Below are positions 45,741 through 53,449 of a stretch of 64,000 nt of DNA, one piece after another. Source of the stretch: Actinospineispora spinosispora DSM 44797 (GTDB lineage Bacteria > Actinomycetota > Actinomycetes > Mycobacteriales > Pseudonocardiaceae); NCBI RefSeq assembly GCF_000429025.1, contig NZ_AUBB01000010.1:62001-126000 (forward strand), given 5' to 3'. Numbering within the stretch: position 1 is the first letter of the stretch; each line of letters starts with the position of its first letter. The notes under the pieces are model-generated. The model ran no database searches. It saw only the letters and a list, made by a program, of their open reading frames with translations, and was not told where the DNA came from. A program made the position numbers and the translations under genes.

Positions 45741-45773
45741 GCAGGGCGGGAACCTGGTCGGTTCCCGCCCTGC
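45741..45773 (-). terminator. Terminator after the first DUF7455 gene
   Basis: Perfect 14-bp arms GCAGGGCGGGAACC (45741-45754) and GGTTCCCGCCCTGC (45760-45773), loop TGGTC. On the minus strand it is followed by TGTCTTT, the closest to a classical terminator in the window. Confidence 0.8.
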
Positions 45774-45794
45774 TTGGTTGGTCGGTAGAGGGTG

Positions 45795-45980
45795 TCAGCT
45801 ACCTGACTGTAGGTCGACCGACATCTCGCGCAGCTTCGCCTCGTGAGCGTGCGCGTGATGACCACAGAACAGCAGCTCTCCGCCGGACGGAAGTACCGCC
45901 CGAACCTTTGCGGCTGCTCCACAGCGGTCGCAGCGGTCGGCGGCGGTGAGCTCGGGCCGGACGACAAGTGTTCCTGGCAT
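45795..45980 (-). CDS. DUF7455-type small zinc-binding protein, copy 1
   Basis: 61 residues from ATG 45980 behind GGAGGAGG; an ATG at 46004 would add 8 residues and lacks such a site. The core is DRCDRCGAAAKVRAV followed by GGELLFCGHHAHAHE: CxxC and CGHH pairs that would bind one zinc. The C-terminus (KLREMSVDLQSGS) is a short helix. The family, small and actinobacterial, has no known function. A paralogue with the same core lies 600 nt upstream at 46590. Confidence 0.8.
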   Translation of the reverse strand: MPGTLVVRPELTAADRCDRCGAAAKVRAVLPSGGELLFCGHHAHAHEAKLREMSVDLQSGS

Positions 45981-46004
45981 GGCAGCCTCCTCCGTCTCCG
46001 ACAC

Positions 46005-46589
46005 CGGTATGGTCCGGTGCCCTCGTGCGGGACGTCACCGCGCAACCGCGGTGCTGTCACTCTTCCAGACGTTCGAGCCCCCCGCACGTGTTCCCGGCAA
46101 TGACGCGATGTCCGTCACGGTCATCGTGTGTGCTGGGTAACACAGCGAGCGTCCAACTGACTACACGTTGATGATGCGTCCTGACGCTATATCCAGGCAA
46201 TACGGCAATAGCGGTAACAAGACGTGGCGAAATGGTTCCTCTGGGTGAGCTTCCGAGCTCAGGGCAGGGAACGCCGGTCTGCGCAAAAGTTCTTCCCATT
46301 TTGCGCGTGTCGAGGTGTCGGTGAGTCCCTCACCGACGCGACCTTCCCAGTATGTGGATGCAACTTCCGGTGTCGAGATGTTCGACCGGGGTGAGCCGGG
46401 AGCGGTGGACTGGTTGCGTCGACCGGTGCGGCTCGGTTGTCCGGCAGGTGTCGTGAAGGTGTCTTACTGCCGTCTGGCGCGCCCAGTGGCCGCGCTGGAC
46501 GGTTCTGCGGCCGAGAGGCTGGAGGGACGCGCAGCGGCCCGCACAAGCGCTTGTGCGGCCCGTTCCCGGCCTGGTGCCAGCTGGCGGTG
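46005..46589. other. Gene-free, A/T-richer stretch between the DUF7455 paralogues
   Basis: About 585 nt without a convincing gene. The segment 46130-46300 is notably less GC-rich than the surroundings. It holds hairpins GCGCAAAA/TTTTGCGC (46281-46306, 10-nt loop) and GTCGGTGAG-TCC-CTCACCGAC (46317-46337). The proximal part must carry the promoter of copy 1. A small RNA is possible but no promoter-terminator pair was identified. Confidence 0.45.
46539..46558 (-). terminator. Terminator after the second DUF7455 gene
   Basis: CCGCACAAGC directly followed by its complement GCTTGTGCGG forms a perfect 20-nt palindrome 31 nt after the stop on the minus strand. Confidence 0.6.
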
Positions 46590-46787
46590 TCAGCTGACCG
46601 ACTGCAGGGCGACGGCGAGCTCGCGGAGGCGGTTCTCGTGGGCTCGGGCGTGGTGGCCGCAGAACAACAGGTCGCCGCCGTTGGGGAGCACGGCGCGGAC
46701 CATGGCTCGAGCACCGCAGCGGTCGCACCGTTCGGCGGGCGACAGGGGGCGGGTGTCGGAGAGTGATGGGGCCTCGAGGGCGGACAT
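46590..46787 (-). CDS. DUF7455-type small zinc-binding protein, copy 2
   Basis: 65 residues from ATG 46787 behind GGAGGAG. Core ERCDRCGARAMVRAV and GGDLLFCGHHARAHE, with the same CxxC/CGHH zinc motif as copy 1; identical residues dominate the core while the N-termini differ. It lies directly downstream of sigA on the same strand, after the sigA terminator. A short palindrome GTAAC-TCT-GTTAC (46837-46849) lies in its upstream region. Function unknown. Confidence 0.8.
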   Translation of the reverse strand: MSALEAPSLSDTRPLSPAERCDRCGARAMVRAVLPNGGDLLFCGHHARAHENRLRELAVALQSVS

Positions 46788-46889
46788 CGGCTCCTCCGTT
46801 CGGTTCGGGGTGATGCCTGGAAAATCGGTACCGCGAGTAACTCTGTTACCGGGCGGGCGGCGAACCGCTCGGTCGGGTGACGACATGAC

Positions 46890-46934
46890 GAAGGCCCTTC
46901 CGGTCGGCTCCAGGAGCCGACCGGAAGGGCCTTC
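46890..46934 (-). terminator. Terminator of sigA
   Basis: 22-bp arms (46890-46911 and 46913-46934) form a perfect 45-nt palindrome, beginning 18 nt after the sigA stop. It is the strongest simple hairpin in the window. Confidence 0.8.
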
Positions 46935-46952
46935 GGGACGTGCCGGGTGCGT

Positions 46953-48341
46953 CTAGTCCAGGTAGTCGCGCAGCACCTGGGACCGCGACGGGTGGCGCAG
47001 CTTCGACATGGTCTTCGATTCGATCTGCCGGATGCGCTCGCGCGTCACCCCGTAGACCTGGCCGATCTCGTCGAGCGTGCGCGGCTGGCCGTCGGTGAGC
47101 CCGAACCGCAGGCGCACGACGCCGGCCTCACGCTCGGACAGCGTGGCGAGCACGGACTGCAGCTGGTCCTGCAGGAGCGTGAACGACACGGCGTCGACGG
47201 CCACGACCGCCTCGGAGTCCTCGATGAAGTCACCGAGCTGGCTGTCGCCCTCGTCGCCGATGGTCTGGTCGAGCGAGATGGGCTCCCGGGCGTACTGCTG
47301 GATTTCCAGCACCTTCTCCGGGGTGATGTCCATTTCCTTGGCGAGCTCTTCGGGGGTCGGCTCGCGGCCGAGGTCCTGGAGCAGCTCACGCTGTATACGG
47401 CCGAGCTTGTTGATGACCTCGACCATGTGCACCGGGATACGGATGGTGCGGGCCTGGTCGGCCATGGCGCGGGTGATGGCCTGACGGATCCACCACGTGG
47501 CGTAGGTCGAGAACTTGTAGCCCTTGGTGTAGTCGAACTTCTCGACCGCGCGGATCAGACCGAGGTTGCCCTCCTGGATCAGGTCCAGGAACGCCATGCC
47601 GCGGCCGGTGTAGCGCTTGGCCAGCGAGACGACGAGTCGCAGGTTGGCTTCGAGCAGATGGTTCTTCGCCCGCTCACCGTCACGCACGATCCAGCGCAGG
47701 TCGCGGTTCATCTGCGACGCGCTCTTGTCCTCGGCGGTCTTGCGCAGCCGCTCCGCCGCGTAGAGGCCGGCCTCGATCCGCTTGGCGAGCTCGACCTCCT
47801 CCTCGGCGTTGAGCAGGGCGACCTTGCCGATCTGCTTCAGGTAGGCACGGACCGAGTCGGCGGACGCGGTGAGCTCGGCGTCCTTGCGGGCCTGCCGGAG
47901 GGCCTCGGACTCCTCTTCGTCCCAGACGAAGTCGCCGGACTTGCGGGACGCGGACGGGCTCGACTTGGACGGTGTGGGCTCGTCGGGCTCGACGACGACC
48001 GCCATGCCCTCCGGAGCCGACTCGTCCTCGCCGTCGTCGTCCGAGTCGTCGGTCTCGGTGGTGTTGTCGTCGGTGTCGACGTCCAGCGTGACGTCGACGT
48101 CGTCGACCAGATCCTCGGCGTCCGGGCTGCCGTCCAGCTCGAGGTCTTCGCCGTCGGTGGGCTCTTCGCCCTTGCTCGTCTTGGCCTTCACCGTCTTGGC
48201 GGCGGTCTTGCTCCCGCCGCGCGTCCGGGTGGCCGTCTTGGTGGCGGTCGCGGCGCCGGCTCGGCGCGGAGTGCGTCGCGCGGGAGATGCCGTGCCGTCG
48301 ACGGGCGTATCCGGTTTGGTTGCGGGTTCTACGGCTGCCAC
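46953..48341 (-). CDS. sigA: Principal RNA polymerase sigma factor SigA/HrdB
   Basis: 462 residues from GTG 48341 (AAAGGG upstream). The first 150 residues are the Ala/Lys-rich then strongly acidic region 1 extension typical of actinobacterial SigA. Then come region 1.2 ([20 protein letters not shown]), region 2 ([33 protein letters not shown]), region 3 and region 4 ([20 protein letters not shown]), ending SQVLRDYLD as in other SigA proteins. It directs RNA polymerase to housekeeping promoters. Regions 2-4 are closely similar to the SigB-like factor at 31265. Confidence 0.96.
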   Translation of the reverse strand: MAAVEPATKPDTPVDGTASPARRTPRRAGAATATKTATRTRGGSKTAAKTVKAKTSKGEEPTDGEDLELDGSPDAEDLVDDVDVTLDVDTDDNTTETDDSDDDGEDESAPEGMAVVVEPDEPTPSKSSPSASRKSGDFVWDEEESEALRQARKDAELTASADSVRAYLKQIGKVALLNAEEEVELAKRIEAGLYAAERLRKTAEDKSASQMNRDLRWIVRDGERAKNHLLEANLRLVVSLAKRYTGRGMAFLDLIQEGNLGLIRAVEKFDYTKGYKFSTYATWWIRQAITRAMADQARTIRIPVHMVEVINKLGRIQRELLQDLGREPTPEELAKEMDITPEKVLEIQQYAREPISLDQTIGDEGDSQLGDFIEDSEAVVAVDAVSFTLLQDQLQSVLATLSEREAGVVRLRFGLTDGQPRTLDEIGQVYGVTRERIRQIESKTMSKLRHPSRSQVLRDYLD

Positions 48342-48602
48342 AGGGGCCCTTTCGCGACGTTTTCGGCTTGGCGAGTGACATTCCGAACTGGCCGGTTGTC
48401 CCTCAGCTCTGCGGGTGCCTGCCGGGGGTGTGATCGACCGTCTGGCCGGTGCGCCCGGCGCGGGCACCCTGACATTGTAACGAGCGCATGGCGTGGTGCG
48501 CCGTCCTTGGGCGCCCGCGAGTTTCTCCAGTGTCGGGTAAGCGCTTCAATTCCCTGTCGGCGGGCCCGTCGCCGAGGCGTGGGCCTGTGTTCGAATAGGG
48601 CC

Positions 48603-49427
48603 ATGAACTCGGATCGGCCGGACCTCGACAACTTGCGGGCGGTGGCCGTCCAGGTCGCCGGTGAGGCCGCTGAGCTGGCCTCGTCGAAGCAGGCGGTGGC
48701 GGGCGACGAGGTTCGGACGAAGTCGTCCCGGACCGACGTGGTGACCGCCGTCGACACGGCGGTCGAGGAGCTGCTCCGCCGCAGGCTCGCCGAGCTGAGG
48801 CCGTCGGACGCGGTGCTCGGCGAGGAAGCCGGACTCAGCGCGGCGGACTCGTGGGCCGGCGACGACGGGCAGCTGCGTTGGGTGGTCGACCCGATCGACG
48901 GGACGGTCAACTTCCTGTACGGAATTCCGTGGTACGCGGTGTCCGTGGCGGTCGTTCGCGGCGACGAGGTGCTCGCCGGCGCGGTCGTCGAACCGGCGTC
49001 CGGCCGGGTGTGGAGTGCCTCGCTCGGCGGTGGTGCCACGGTGGACGGCCGGCCGTTGGGCGTGTCGGGGGCCGACGAGCTGGCACTCGCGCTCGTCTCG
49101 ACGGGGTTCAGCTACCAGGCCGAGCGGCGGAGCAGGCAGGGCGCGCTGGCCGCGTCGCTGCTGTCCGAGGTGCGCGACATCCGCCGTTTCGGATCGGCCG
49201 CCCTGGACCTGTGCGCGGTGGCCGCCGGCTGGTGCGACGGCTACTACGAGCACGCCATCAACCAGTGGGACTGGGCGGCCGGCGCGCTGATCGCCCGCGA
49301 GGCGGGCGCCGTCGTGCAGACCCCGGACCCCGAGGCGCCGTTCGGGAACGCGATCGTCGCGGCTACGCCGGGGATCGTGGTTCCGTTGACCGAGGCGCTC
49401 GTCGCCCTGGGGGCGGCTCGGGTGTAG
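48603..49427 (+). CDS. suhB: Inositol monophosphatase-family phosphatase (suhB-like)
   Basis: 274 residues from ATG 48603; the enormous open frame upstream is antisense to sigA. Metal-binding motifs: LGEEAG (Glu), WVVDPIDGTVNFLYGIPWYA and the distal INQWDWAAGALIAREAGA. Hydrolyses inositol 1-phosphate (or related sugar phosphates) with Mg2+; inositol is needed for mycothiol and phosphatidylinositol in actinomycetes. Position divergent from sigA corresponds to suhB in mycobacteria; ppgK, which lies between them there, is missing. The transcript appears leaderless or nearly so. Confidence 0.9.
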   Translation: MNSDRPDLDNLRAVAVQVAGEAAELASSKQAVAGDEVRTKSSRTDVVTAVDTAVEELLRRRLAELRPSDAVLGEEAGLSAADSWAGDDGQLRWVVDPIDGTVNFLYGIPWYAVSVAVVRGDEVLAGAVVEPASGRVWSASLGGGATVDGRPLGVSGADELALALVSTGFSYQAERRSRQGALAASLLSEVRDIRRFGSAALDLCAVAAGWCDGYYEHAINQWDWAAGALIAREAGAVVQTPDPEAPFGNAIVAATPGIVVPLTEALVALGAARV

Positions 49428-49480
49428 GGGTGTGGCGGCTGGGTTTACTGCTCGCAGGGGTGTTGTGGCTGGGTGTGTAG

Positions 49481-49622
49481 TTCTGGCCTGTCCCGCGCGT
49501 CGGAAATTTCCGGCAGGGACCCCCCAAACCCTTCGGGCTCGGGGGGCCCGCAACCGGAAATTTGGGCGGCTGCGCCCTCGCTGACGCTTCGGGCTTCGCT
49601 GCCCTCGCTAGACGCGCGCTTG
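49481..49622. repeat. Left arm of a large inverted repeat
   Basis: 142 nt that recur in reverse orientation at 49952-50093 with roughly 85-90% identity and single-base indels. Positions 49507-49560 are a 54-nt identical core. The core is itself foldable: TTTCCGG and CCGGAAA ends, CCCCCC/GGGGGG stem and CCC-TTC-GGG tip. It lies 53 nt after the suhB stop. Confidence 0.9.
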
Positions 49623-49951
49623 CTGCCGCGGCCTGAGAGCCGCCCCTTATGCACTACCCGCCTGCGGCGGAACCCCTTCGGGTGCCTAGCGGGGCCCATT
49701 CCTGGAACGTGTGTCACCGCCCACCCGGCGCAAGGTGAGGTGGCTGGTCTGGGATGCGCCTCCCACGACGAACACCTGCACGAGTCCACGAGCCCCTCGG
49801 GGGTGGGTGTCACGCCACTCACCGGCTCACCAAACCCGGCACCGAGCACCGGTGAGGCACGGTCCATGGGTGGGCTCCGCGAGTCTCCCCGTAGGGGGTT
49901 CAGTGCGACGCACTGTAAAAAACGCAACGGGCGAAGCAGAACGTGAACAGT
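49623..49951. other. 329-nt segment enclosed by the inverted repeats
   Basis: No plausible gene. It contains small hairpins such as CAGTGC-GAC-GCACTG and a TAAAAAA run near 49915, plus C- and G-rich runs. Open frames crossing it have no ribosome binding site or recognisable domain. Confidence 0.5.
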
Positions 49952-50093
49952 CAAGCGCGCGTCTAGCGTCGGCAGCGAAGCCGGAGCGAAGCGAACGGCG
50001 TAGCCGCCGAAGTTTCCGGTTGCGGGCCCCCCGAGCCCGAAGGGTTTGGGGGGTCCCTGCCGGAAACTTTCGACGCGCGGGGGCCCGCCAGAA
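49952..50093. repeat. Right arm of the large inverted repeat
   Basis: Reverse complement of 49481-49622; ends 11 nt before the stop of the convergent cei gene. The two arms plus centre fill the whole gap between suhB and cei. Confidence 0.9.
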
Positions 50094-50103
50094 AGAACCA
50101 CAG

Positions 50104-50730
50104 CTAGCACCGCACGTCGCGTGCCTTCGTCAACAGTTCCGGGTCCGCCGAAGGGCCGGGCGTGTCGGACTGGCTGCCGGGGCCGCTCAGCTGGTCCAGG
50201 GCGTCCTTCGCGGCCTTCGACGGGTTCACGTCTCCGAAGAGGGTGCCCACGGCCACGTCCACCGAGTCGTCGGGGCGGTTGTCCTTCAGCAGCTGCACAC
50301 ACGGCAGTACCAGGCTGACCGTGCGCGCGGCGGCGACACCCGCGGTCCCGTACCGGATGCTGCCCCGACAGGTCAGGTTGTCGTTCGGGTAGAGCGGGTC
50401 GTTCGTCGGGTCGGCGGCCTCGGTGAAGCCCAGCTCGCCGAGCTGGCTGGCGACGAGGTTGGCCTGCCCGCGCTGACCACCGCCGTTGAGCACCCGGATC
50501 CGGACCAGCGACGGCGGTGCGGGCTGTACCTGGTCCAGCGCGGTGGTCGGCTGGGACTGCCCGGGGTCGGCCTGGCCGGCCGCTGCCGGTGGGCAGACCG
50601 CGCCGGACGTGCCCTCCGTCGTGTTGCTGAACACGTACGTCCACGTGACGGCGACGACGACCACGAGCACCGAGACGAGGACGGCGGCCGGCTGGACGGC
50701 GCGGCGCCGGTAGGCGCGACCGGAGGTCAT
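50104..50730 (-). CDS. cei: Envelope integrity protein Cei-like (LytR_C domain)
   Basis: 208 residues. A short basic cytoplasmic N-terminus, one membrane anchor (AVLVSVLVVVVAVTWTYVF, about 16-34), then an extracytoplasmic LytR C-terminal-type domain: LVRIRVLNGGGQRGQANLVASQL-type start near residue 74, YGTAGVAAARTVSLVLPC and DVAVGTLFGDV. Four cysteines outside the membrane (CPP, LTC, LPC, VRC) may form disulfides. The mycobacterial counterpart (Rv2700) maintains the cell envelope. The ATG overlaps the upstream phosphotransferase stop by 4 nt. Confidence 0.86.
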   Translation of the reverse strand: MTSGRAYRRRAVQPAAVLVSVLVVVVAVTWTYVFSNTTEGTSGAVCPPAAAGQADPGQSQPTTALDQVQPAPPSLVRIRVLNGGGQRGQANLVASQLGELGFTEAADPTNDPLYPNDNLTCRGSIRYGTAGVAAARTVSLVLPCVQLLKDNRPDDSVDVAVGTLFGDVNPSKAAKDALDQLSGPGSQSDTPGPSADPELLTKARDVRC

Positions 50731-51803
50731 CCGGGCAGTCCGGAGCGCAGTACGTGCCTGCCCAGCGCGACAAGGGGTGCCACGGCGCCGGAGAGCCCTT
50801 CTGCGACCTCGGCGGGCACCGCGCCGTCCTGAACCCTGGCCAGGATGCCCGCGAGGACCACGGCCAGCTTGAAGGCTCCGAACGCGGTGTACCAGGGCAG
50901 CGGCTCCAGCGACAGCCCGGTTCCCGCCGCGTAGCGCGCGGCCAGCTCGGCGCGCGTGGGGAACCCGGGCTCGCGGGTGGGGCTGGCCAGCAGGGACGCG
51001 TTGCGCCAGATGGCGGGGTCGCCCGGCGACGGCCAGTAGATCATCAGCAGCCCGAGGTCGGCCATCGGATCGCCGAGCGTGGACATCTCCCAGTCGAGTA
51101 CGGCGCGGATGCGGCCGGGCTCGACGTGGTCGTACATGAGGTTGTCGATCCGGTAGTCGCCGTGCACGATCGTGGACCGCTGGGTGACCGGCAGCGAGTC
51201 CGCCAGCTCACCCGCCAGGGTGGTCACCTCGGTGACGGTCGCCGGGTCGACGCCGCTGCCGTCCCGCCAGGTCTCCCACTGGGTGCTCCAGCGACGCAGC
51301 TGGCGGGCCATGAAGCCGTCGGGGCGGCCGAAGTCGGCGAGCCCGACCTCGCCCGGGTCGAGCCGGTGCAGCGCGACGAGCACGTCGATCAGCGCGTCGC
51401 CGGCCTGGCGCCGGGACGCCTCGTCCGGCCAGGCTGCGGGTGGCTCGGCGAGCGGGACGACGCCGTCGACCATCTCCATCACGTAGCAGGGTGCGTCGAC
51501 CGGGTCGCCGTCCTCGGCGTGGGCCAGGACACGGGGCACCGGGACCGCGCTGGTCGCCAGCGCGGTCAGCACGCGTCGCTCACGGCCCATGTCGTGCGCC
51601 GTGCTGGCGACGGAGCCGACCGGCGGACGGCGGAGCACGACGGCCCCGGCGGCGCTCTCGACCCGGAACGTGAGGTTCGAACGACCGTGTCCGACGCTGC
51701 TCAGCGTGCAGTCCCGCCACGCCGGGTCGCCGAGCTGGTCGGCCAGCCAGCGCCCGACCCGGACCGGGTCGGCGGCGGCCTGACTTACAACCTGGTGAGT
51801 CAC
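50727..51803 (-). CDS. Phosphotransferase (APH/ACAD10-type kinase fold) protein
   Basis: 358 residues from GTG 51803 with AGGG about 8 nt upstream (GTG 51812 also possible). It belongs to the broad aminoglycoside-phosphotransferase-like kinase fold, closest in pattern to the ACAD10/11 and acyl-CoA-dehydrogenase-linked group: GHGRSNLTFRVESAAG for nucleotide binding, TIVHGDYRIDNLMYD with the catalytic Asp and Asn, and VLDWEMSTLGDPMADLGLLM for metal. This differs from the APH(3') sequence at 3402 and is unlikely to confer drug resistance. Coupled to cei; not present at this position in the mycobacterial order. Confidence 0.82.
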   Translation of the reverse strand: MTHQVVSQAAADPVRVGRWLADQLGDPAWRDCTLSSVGHGRSNLTFRVESAAGAVVLRRPPVGSVASTAHDMGRERRVLTALATSAVPVPRVLAHAEDGDPVDAPCYVMEMVDGVVPLAEPPAAWPDEASRRQAGDALIDVLVALHRLDPGEVGLADFGRPDGFMARQLRRWSTQWETWRDGSGVDPATVTEVTTLAGELADSLPVTQRSTIVHGDYRIDNLMYDHVEPGRIRAVLDWEMSTLGDPMADLGLLMIYWPSPGDPAIWRNASLLASPTREPGFPTRAELAARYAAGTGLSLEPLPWYTAFGAFKLAVVLAGILARVQDGAVPAEVAEGLSGAVAPLVALGRHVLRSGLPG

Positions 51804-52070
51804 AGCGAGCACCCTAATCGGACGGCATGTGAGTCCTGTGTCACCTGGGGTGTTTACCCCGTGTCGATACTGGGTTCGACCACGGGCGGTGCTGAGTTAC
51901 CCTCTGCGCCGGACGCGGCATCGAAGTACCTGCGGAGACGGCGTCCGAGCCCCGACAAGCGGCTTGTACAGCAATGAGACGCGCGTCACTCCGTTGCCGG
52001 GCACAAATGGTAGGGCTGAGACGTTGTGCAGCGGCACGACACAGGATTGAGTTTGTTGAGGGTGGGAGCA

Positions 52071-52370
52071 ATGGCGACCGACTACGATGCACCGCGCCGG
52101 AGCGAAACCGACGATATGGCCGAGGACTCCCTTGAGGAGCTCAAGGCCCGTCGGAACGAAGCGCAGTCGGCGGTGGTCGACGTGGACGAGACCGACACGG
52201 CGGAGAGCTTCGAGCTGCCGGGTGCGGATCTGTCCGGCGAAGAATTGACGGTGAAGGTGCTGCCGAAACAGGCAGACGAATTCACCTGTTCCAGCTGTTT
52301 CCTGGTGATCCACCGGAGCCGACTGGCCGCGCACCACAATGGCCAGCCCGTCTGCAGGGATTGCGCATAA
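52071..52370 (+). CDS. DUF4193 protein with C-terminal zinc ribbon
   Basis: 99 residues from ATG 52071 behind GGGAG. Conserved start ATDYDAPRRSETDDMAEDSL and ELKARRNEAQSAVVDVDE; the C-terminus FTCSSCFLVIHRSRLAA...VCRDCA has two CxxC pairs that can hold zinc, a DksA-like arrangement. It is the counterpart of Rv2699c, a conserved actinobacterial protein of unknown function. Transcribed away from the phosphotransferase-cei pair and toward the DUF3093 gene. Confidence 0.88.
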   Translation: MATDYDAPRRSETDDMAEDSLEELKARRNEAQSAVVDVDETDTAESFELPGADLSGEELTVKVLPKQADEFTCSSCFLVIHRSRLAAHHNGQPVCRDCA

Positions 52371-52386
52371 CAGTGATCGGTGTCGG

Positions 52387-52929
52387 TCAGTTGTCCTGGC
52401 CGACGCGAGGATCGCTCTGATCGTGTACCGCCCGGAGGCTCTCCGCGAGCGCCTCCGGGTGACGCACGCTGAACAACCAGTACGGCGTCGGGTCGGCGGG
52501 ATCGTCCAGGGTCACCTGGACCATCGGGCCGATCCACGGCCGGTGCACGACATAGGCGGCTGGATCGAGCTCCGGTCCCAGCACCGGTTGCTTGTCCTTG
52601 GCGGCCACGACCGTGACGGCGGAGATGAACCGCGCCGGCAGTGTGGCGGCCCCGACCGTGAGCACGAGGCCGCCCTCGGTGGCCGGGTTCTGGTCGACGA
52701 CCTTCACCCTGACGCGCCCGGTGCGCACCATGGCGATCGCCAGCAGCGGGAGCAGAACCACCGCGGGCAACCACACGGGCCAGGTCGGATGGCCGAGCCG
52801 CACAGTGATGACGAGTAGGGCGATGACCCCCAGGCCGGGTATCCACCACCACAGCGGCGCCGACAACCGTTCGTCGAACCGCACGGTGCCGGAGGGCGCA
52901 GCCGTCGTTGCTCCGTTCAGGTCTGTCAC
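52387..52929 (-). CDS. DUF3093 membrane protein
   Basis: 180 residues, GTG start. Two membrane helices lie near the N-terminus ([17 protein letters not shown] and [16 protein letters not shown]); the rest is a cytoplasmic domain with [20 protein letters not shown] and [19 protein letters not shown], the DUF3093 hallmark. Counterpart of Rv2698. Divergent from dut by 49 nt. Function unknown. Confidence 0.88.
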   Translation of the reverse strand: MTDLNGATTAAPSGTVRFDERLSAPLWWWIPGLGVIALLVITVRLGHPTWPVWLPAVVLLPLLAIAMVRTGRVRVKVVDQNPATEGGLVLTVGAATLPARFISAVTVVAAKDKQPVLGPELDPAAYVVHRPWIGPMVQVTLDDPADPTPYWLFSVRHPEALAESLRAVHDQSDPRVGQDN

Positions 52930-52978
52930 CCCACCCAGGGTAATCTCAGCCGCCGTGACGGGCGGCGAGGGTGTTCGG

Positions 52979-53449
52979 GTGAGCTTGGTACGACTCGACC
53001 CCGGCGTGCCGGTCCCCGGTTACGCCCACCCAGGCGATGCGGGGGCTGATCTCGTGACGACCTCGGACGTCGAGCTCGCCCCGGGCGCGCGGGCGGTCGT
53101 CGGCACCGGTGTCGCGCTCGCCCTGCCCGACGGCTACGCCGGGTTCGTCCACCCCCGGTCCGGTCTCGCGGCGCGCGCGGGGCTGTCGATCGTGAACGCG
53201 CCCGGGACGGTGGACTCGGGCTATCGCGGCGAGATCAAGGTGTGTCTGATCAACCACGATCCGGTGGAACCGGTGCGCCTGCGCCGGGGCGACCGGATCG
53301 CGCAGCTGGTGGTGCAGCGCGTCGAGCGCGTCGTGTTCGACGAGGTGACCGAGCTGCCCTCGTCCGTGCGTGGCGAGGGTGGTTACGGCTCGACCGGTGT
53401 CGGTTCGGCTCCGGTCGTCGCACTAGGTTCCGTCGGCGGTGAGGGCTAG
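52979..53449 (+). CDS. dut: Deoxyuridine 5'-triphosphate nucleotidohydrolase
   Basis: 156 residues from GTG 52979, with GGCGAGGG 8 nt upstream; this start matches mycobacterial Dut. Hydrolyses dUTP to dUMP and pyrophosphate, keeping uracil out of DNA. Trimeric dUTPase motifs: HPGDAGADL (1), HPRSGLAAR (2), [17 protein letters not shown] (3), [11 protein letters not shown] (4) and GEGGYGSTG (5). The DUF3710 gene starts at the base after its TAG, so the two are probably one transcript. Confidence 0.95.
   Translation: MSLVRLDPGVPVPGYAHPGDAGADLVTTSDVELAPGARAVVGTGVALALPDGYAGFVHPRSGLAARAGLSIVNAPGTVDSGYRGEIKVCLINHDPVEPVRLRRGDRIAQLVVQRVERVVFDEVTELPSSVRGEGGYGSTGVGSAPVVALGSVGGEG

Noticed and set aside
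46259..46714. Minus-strand open frame between the DUF7455 genes
   Set aside because: It overlaps the second DUF7455 gene in another frame and has no recognisable domain.
48585..48600. Possible tRNA T-arm at GTTCGAATAGG
   Set aside because: No paired stems or anticodon arm in the surrounding sequence; no tRNA was found anywhere in the window.
46947..48602. Very long plus-strand open frame running through the sigA locus into suhB
   Set aside because: It is antisense to sigA; high GC leaves stop-free frames. The phosphatase starts at 48603, where family similarity begins.
49907..49930. Rho-independent terminator at CAGTGC-GAC-GCACTG followed by TAAAAAA
   Set aside because: The run after the hairpin is A on the plus strand and precedes the hairpin on the minus strand, so neither direction gives a U-tract after the stem.
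49445..50773. 442-codon minus-strand open frame over the inverted repeats
   Set aside because: It crosses both repeat arms, has no domain or ribosome binding site, and overlaps cei in another frame.
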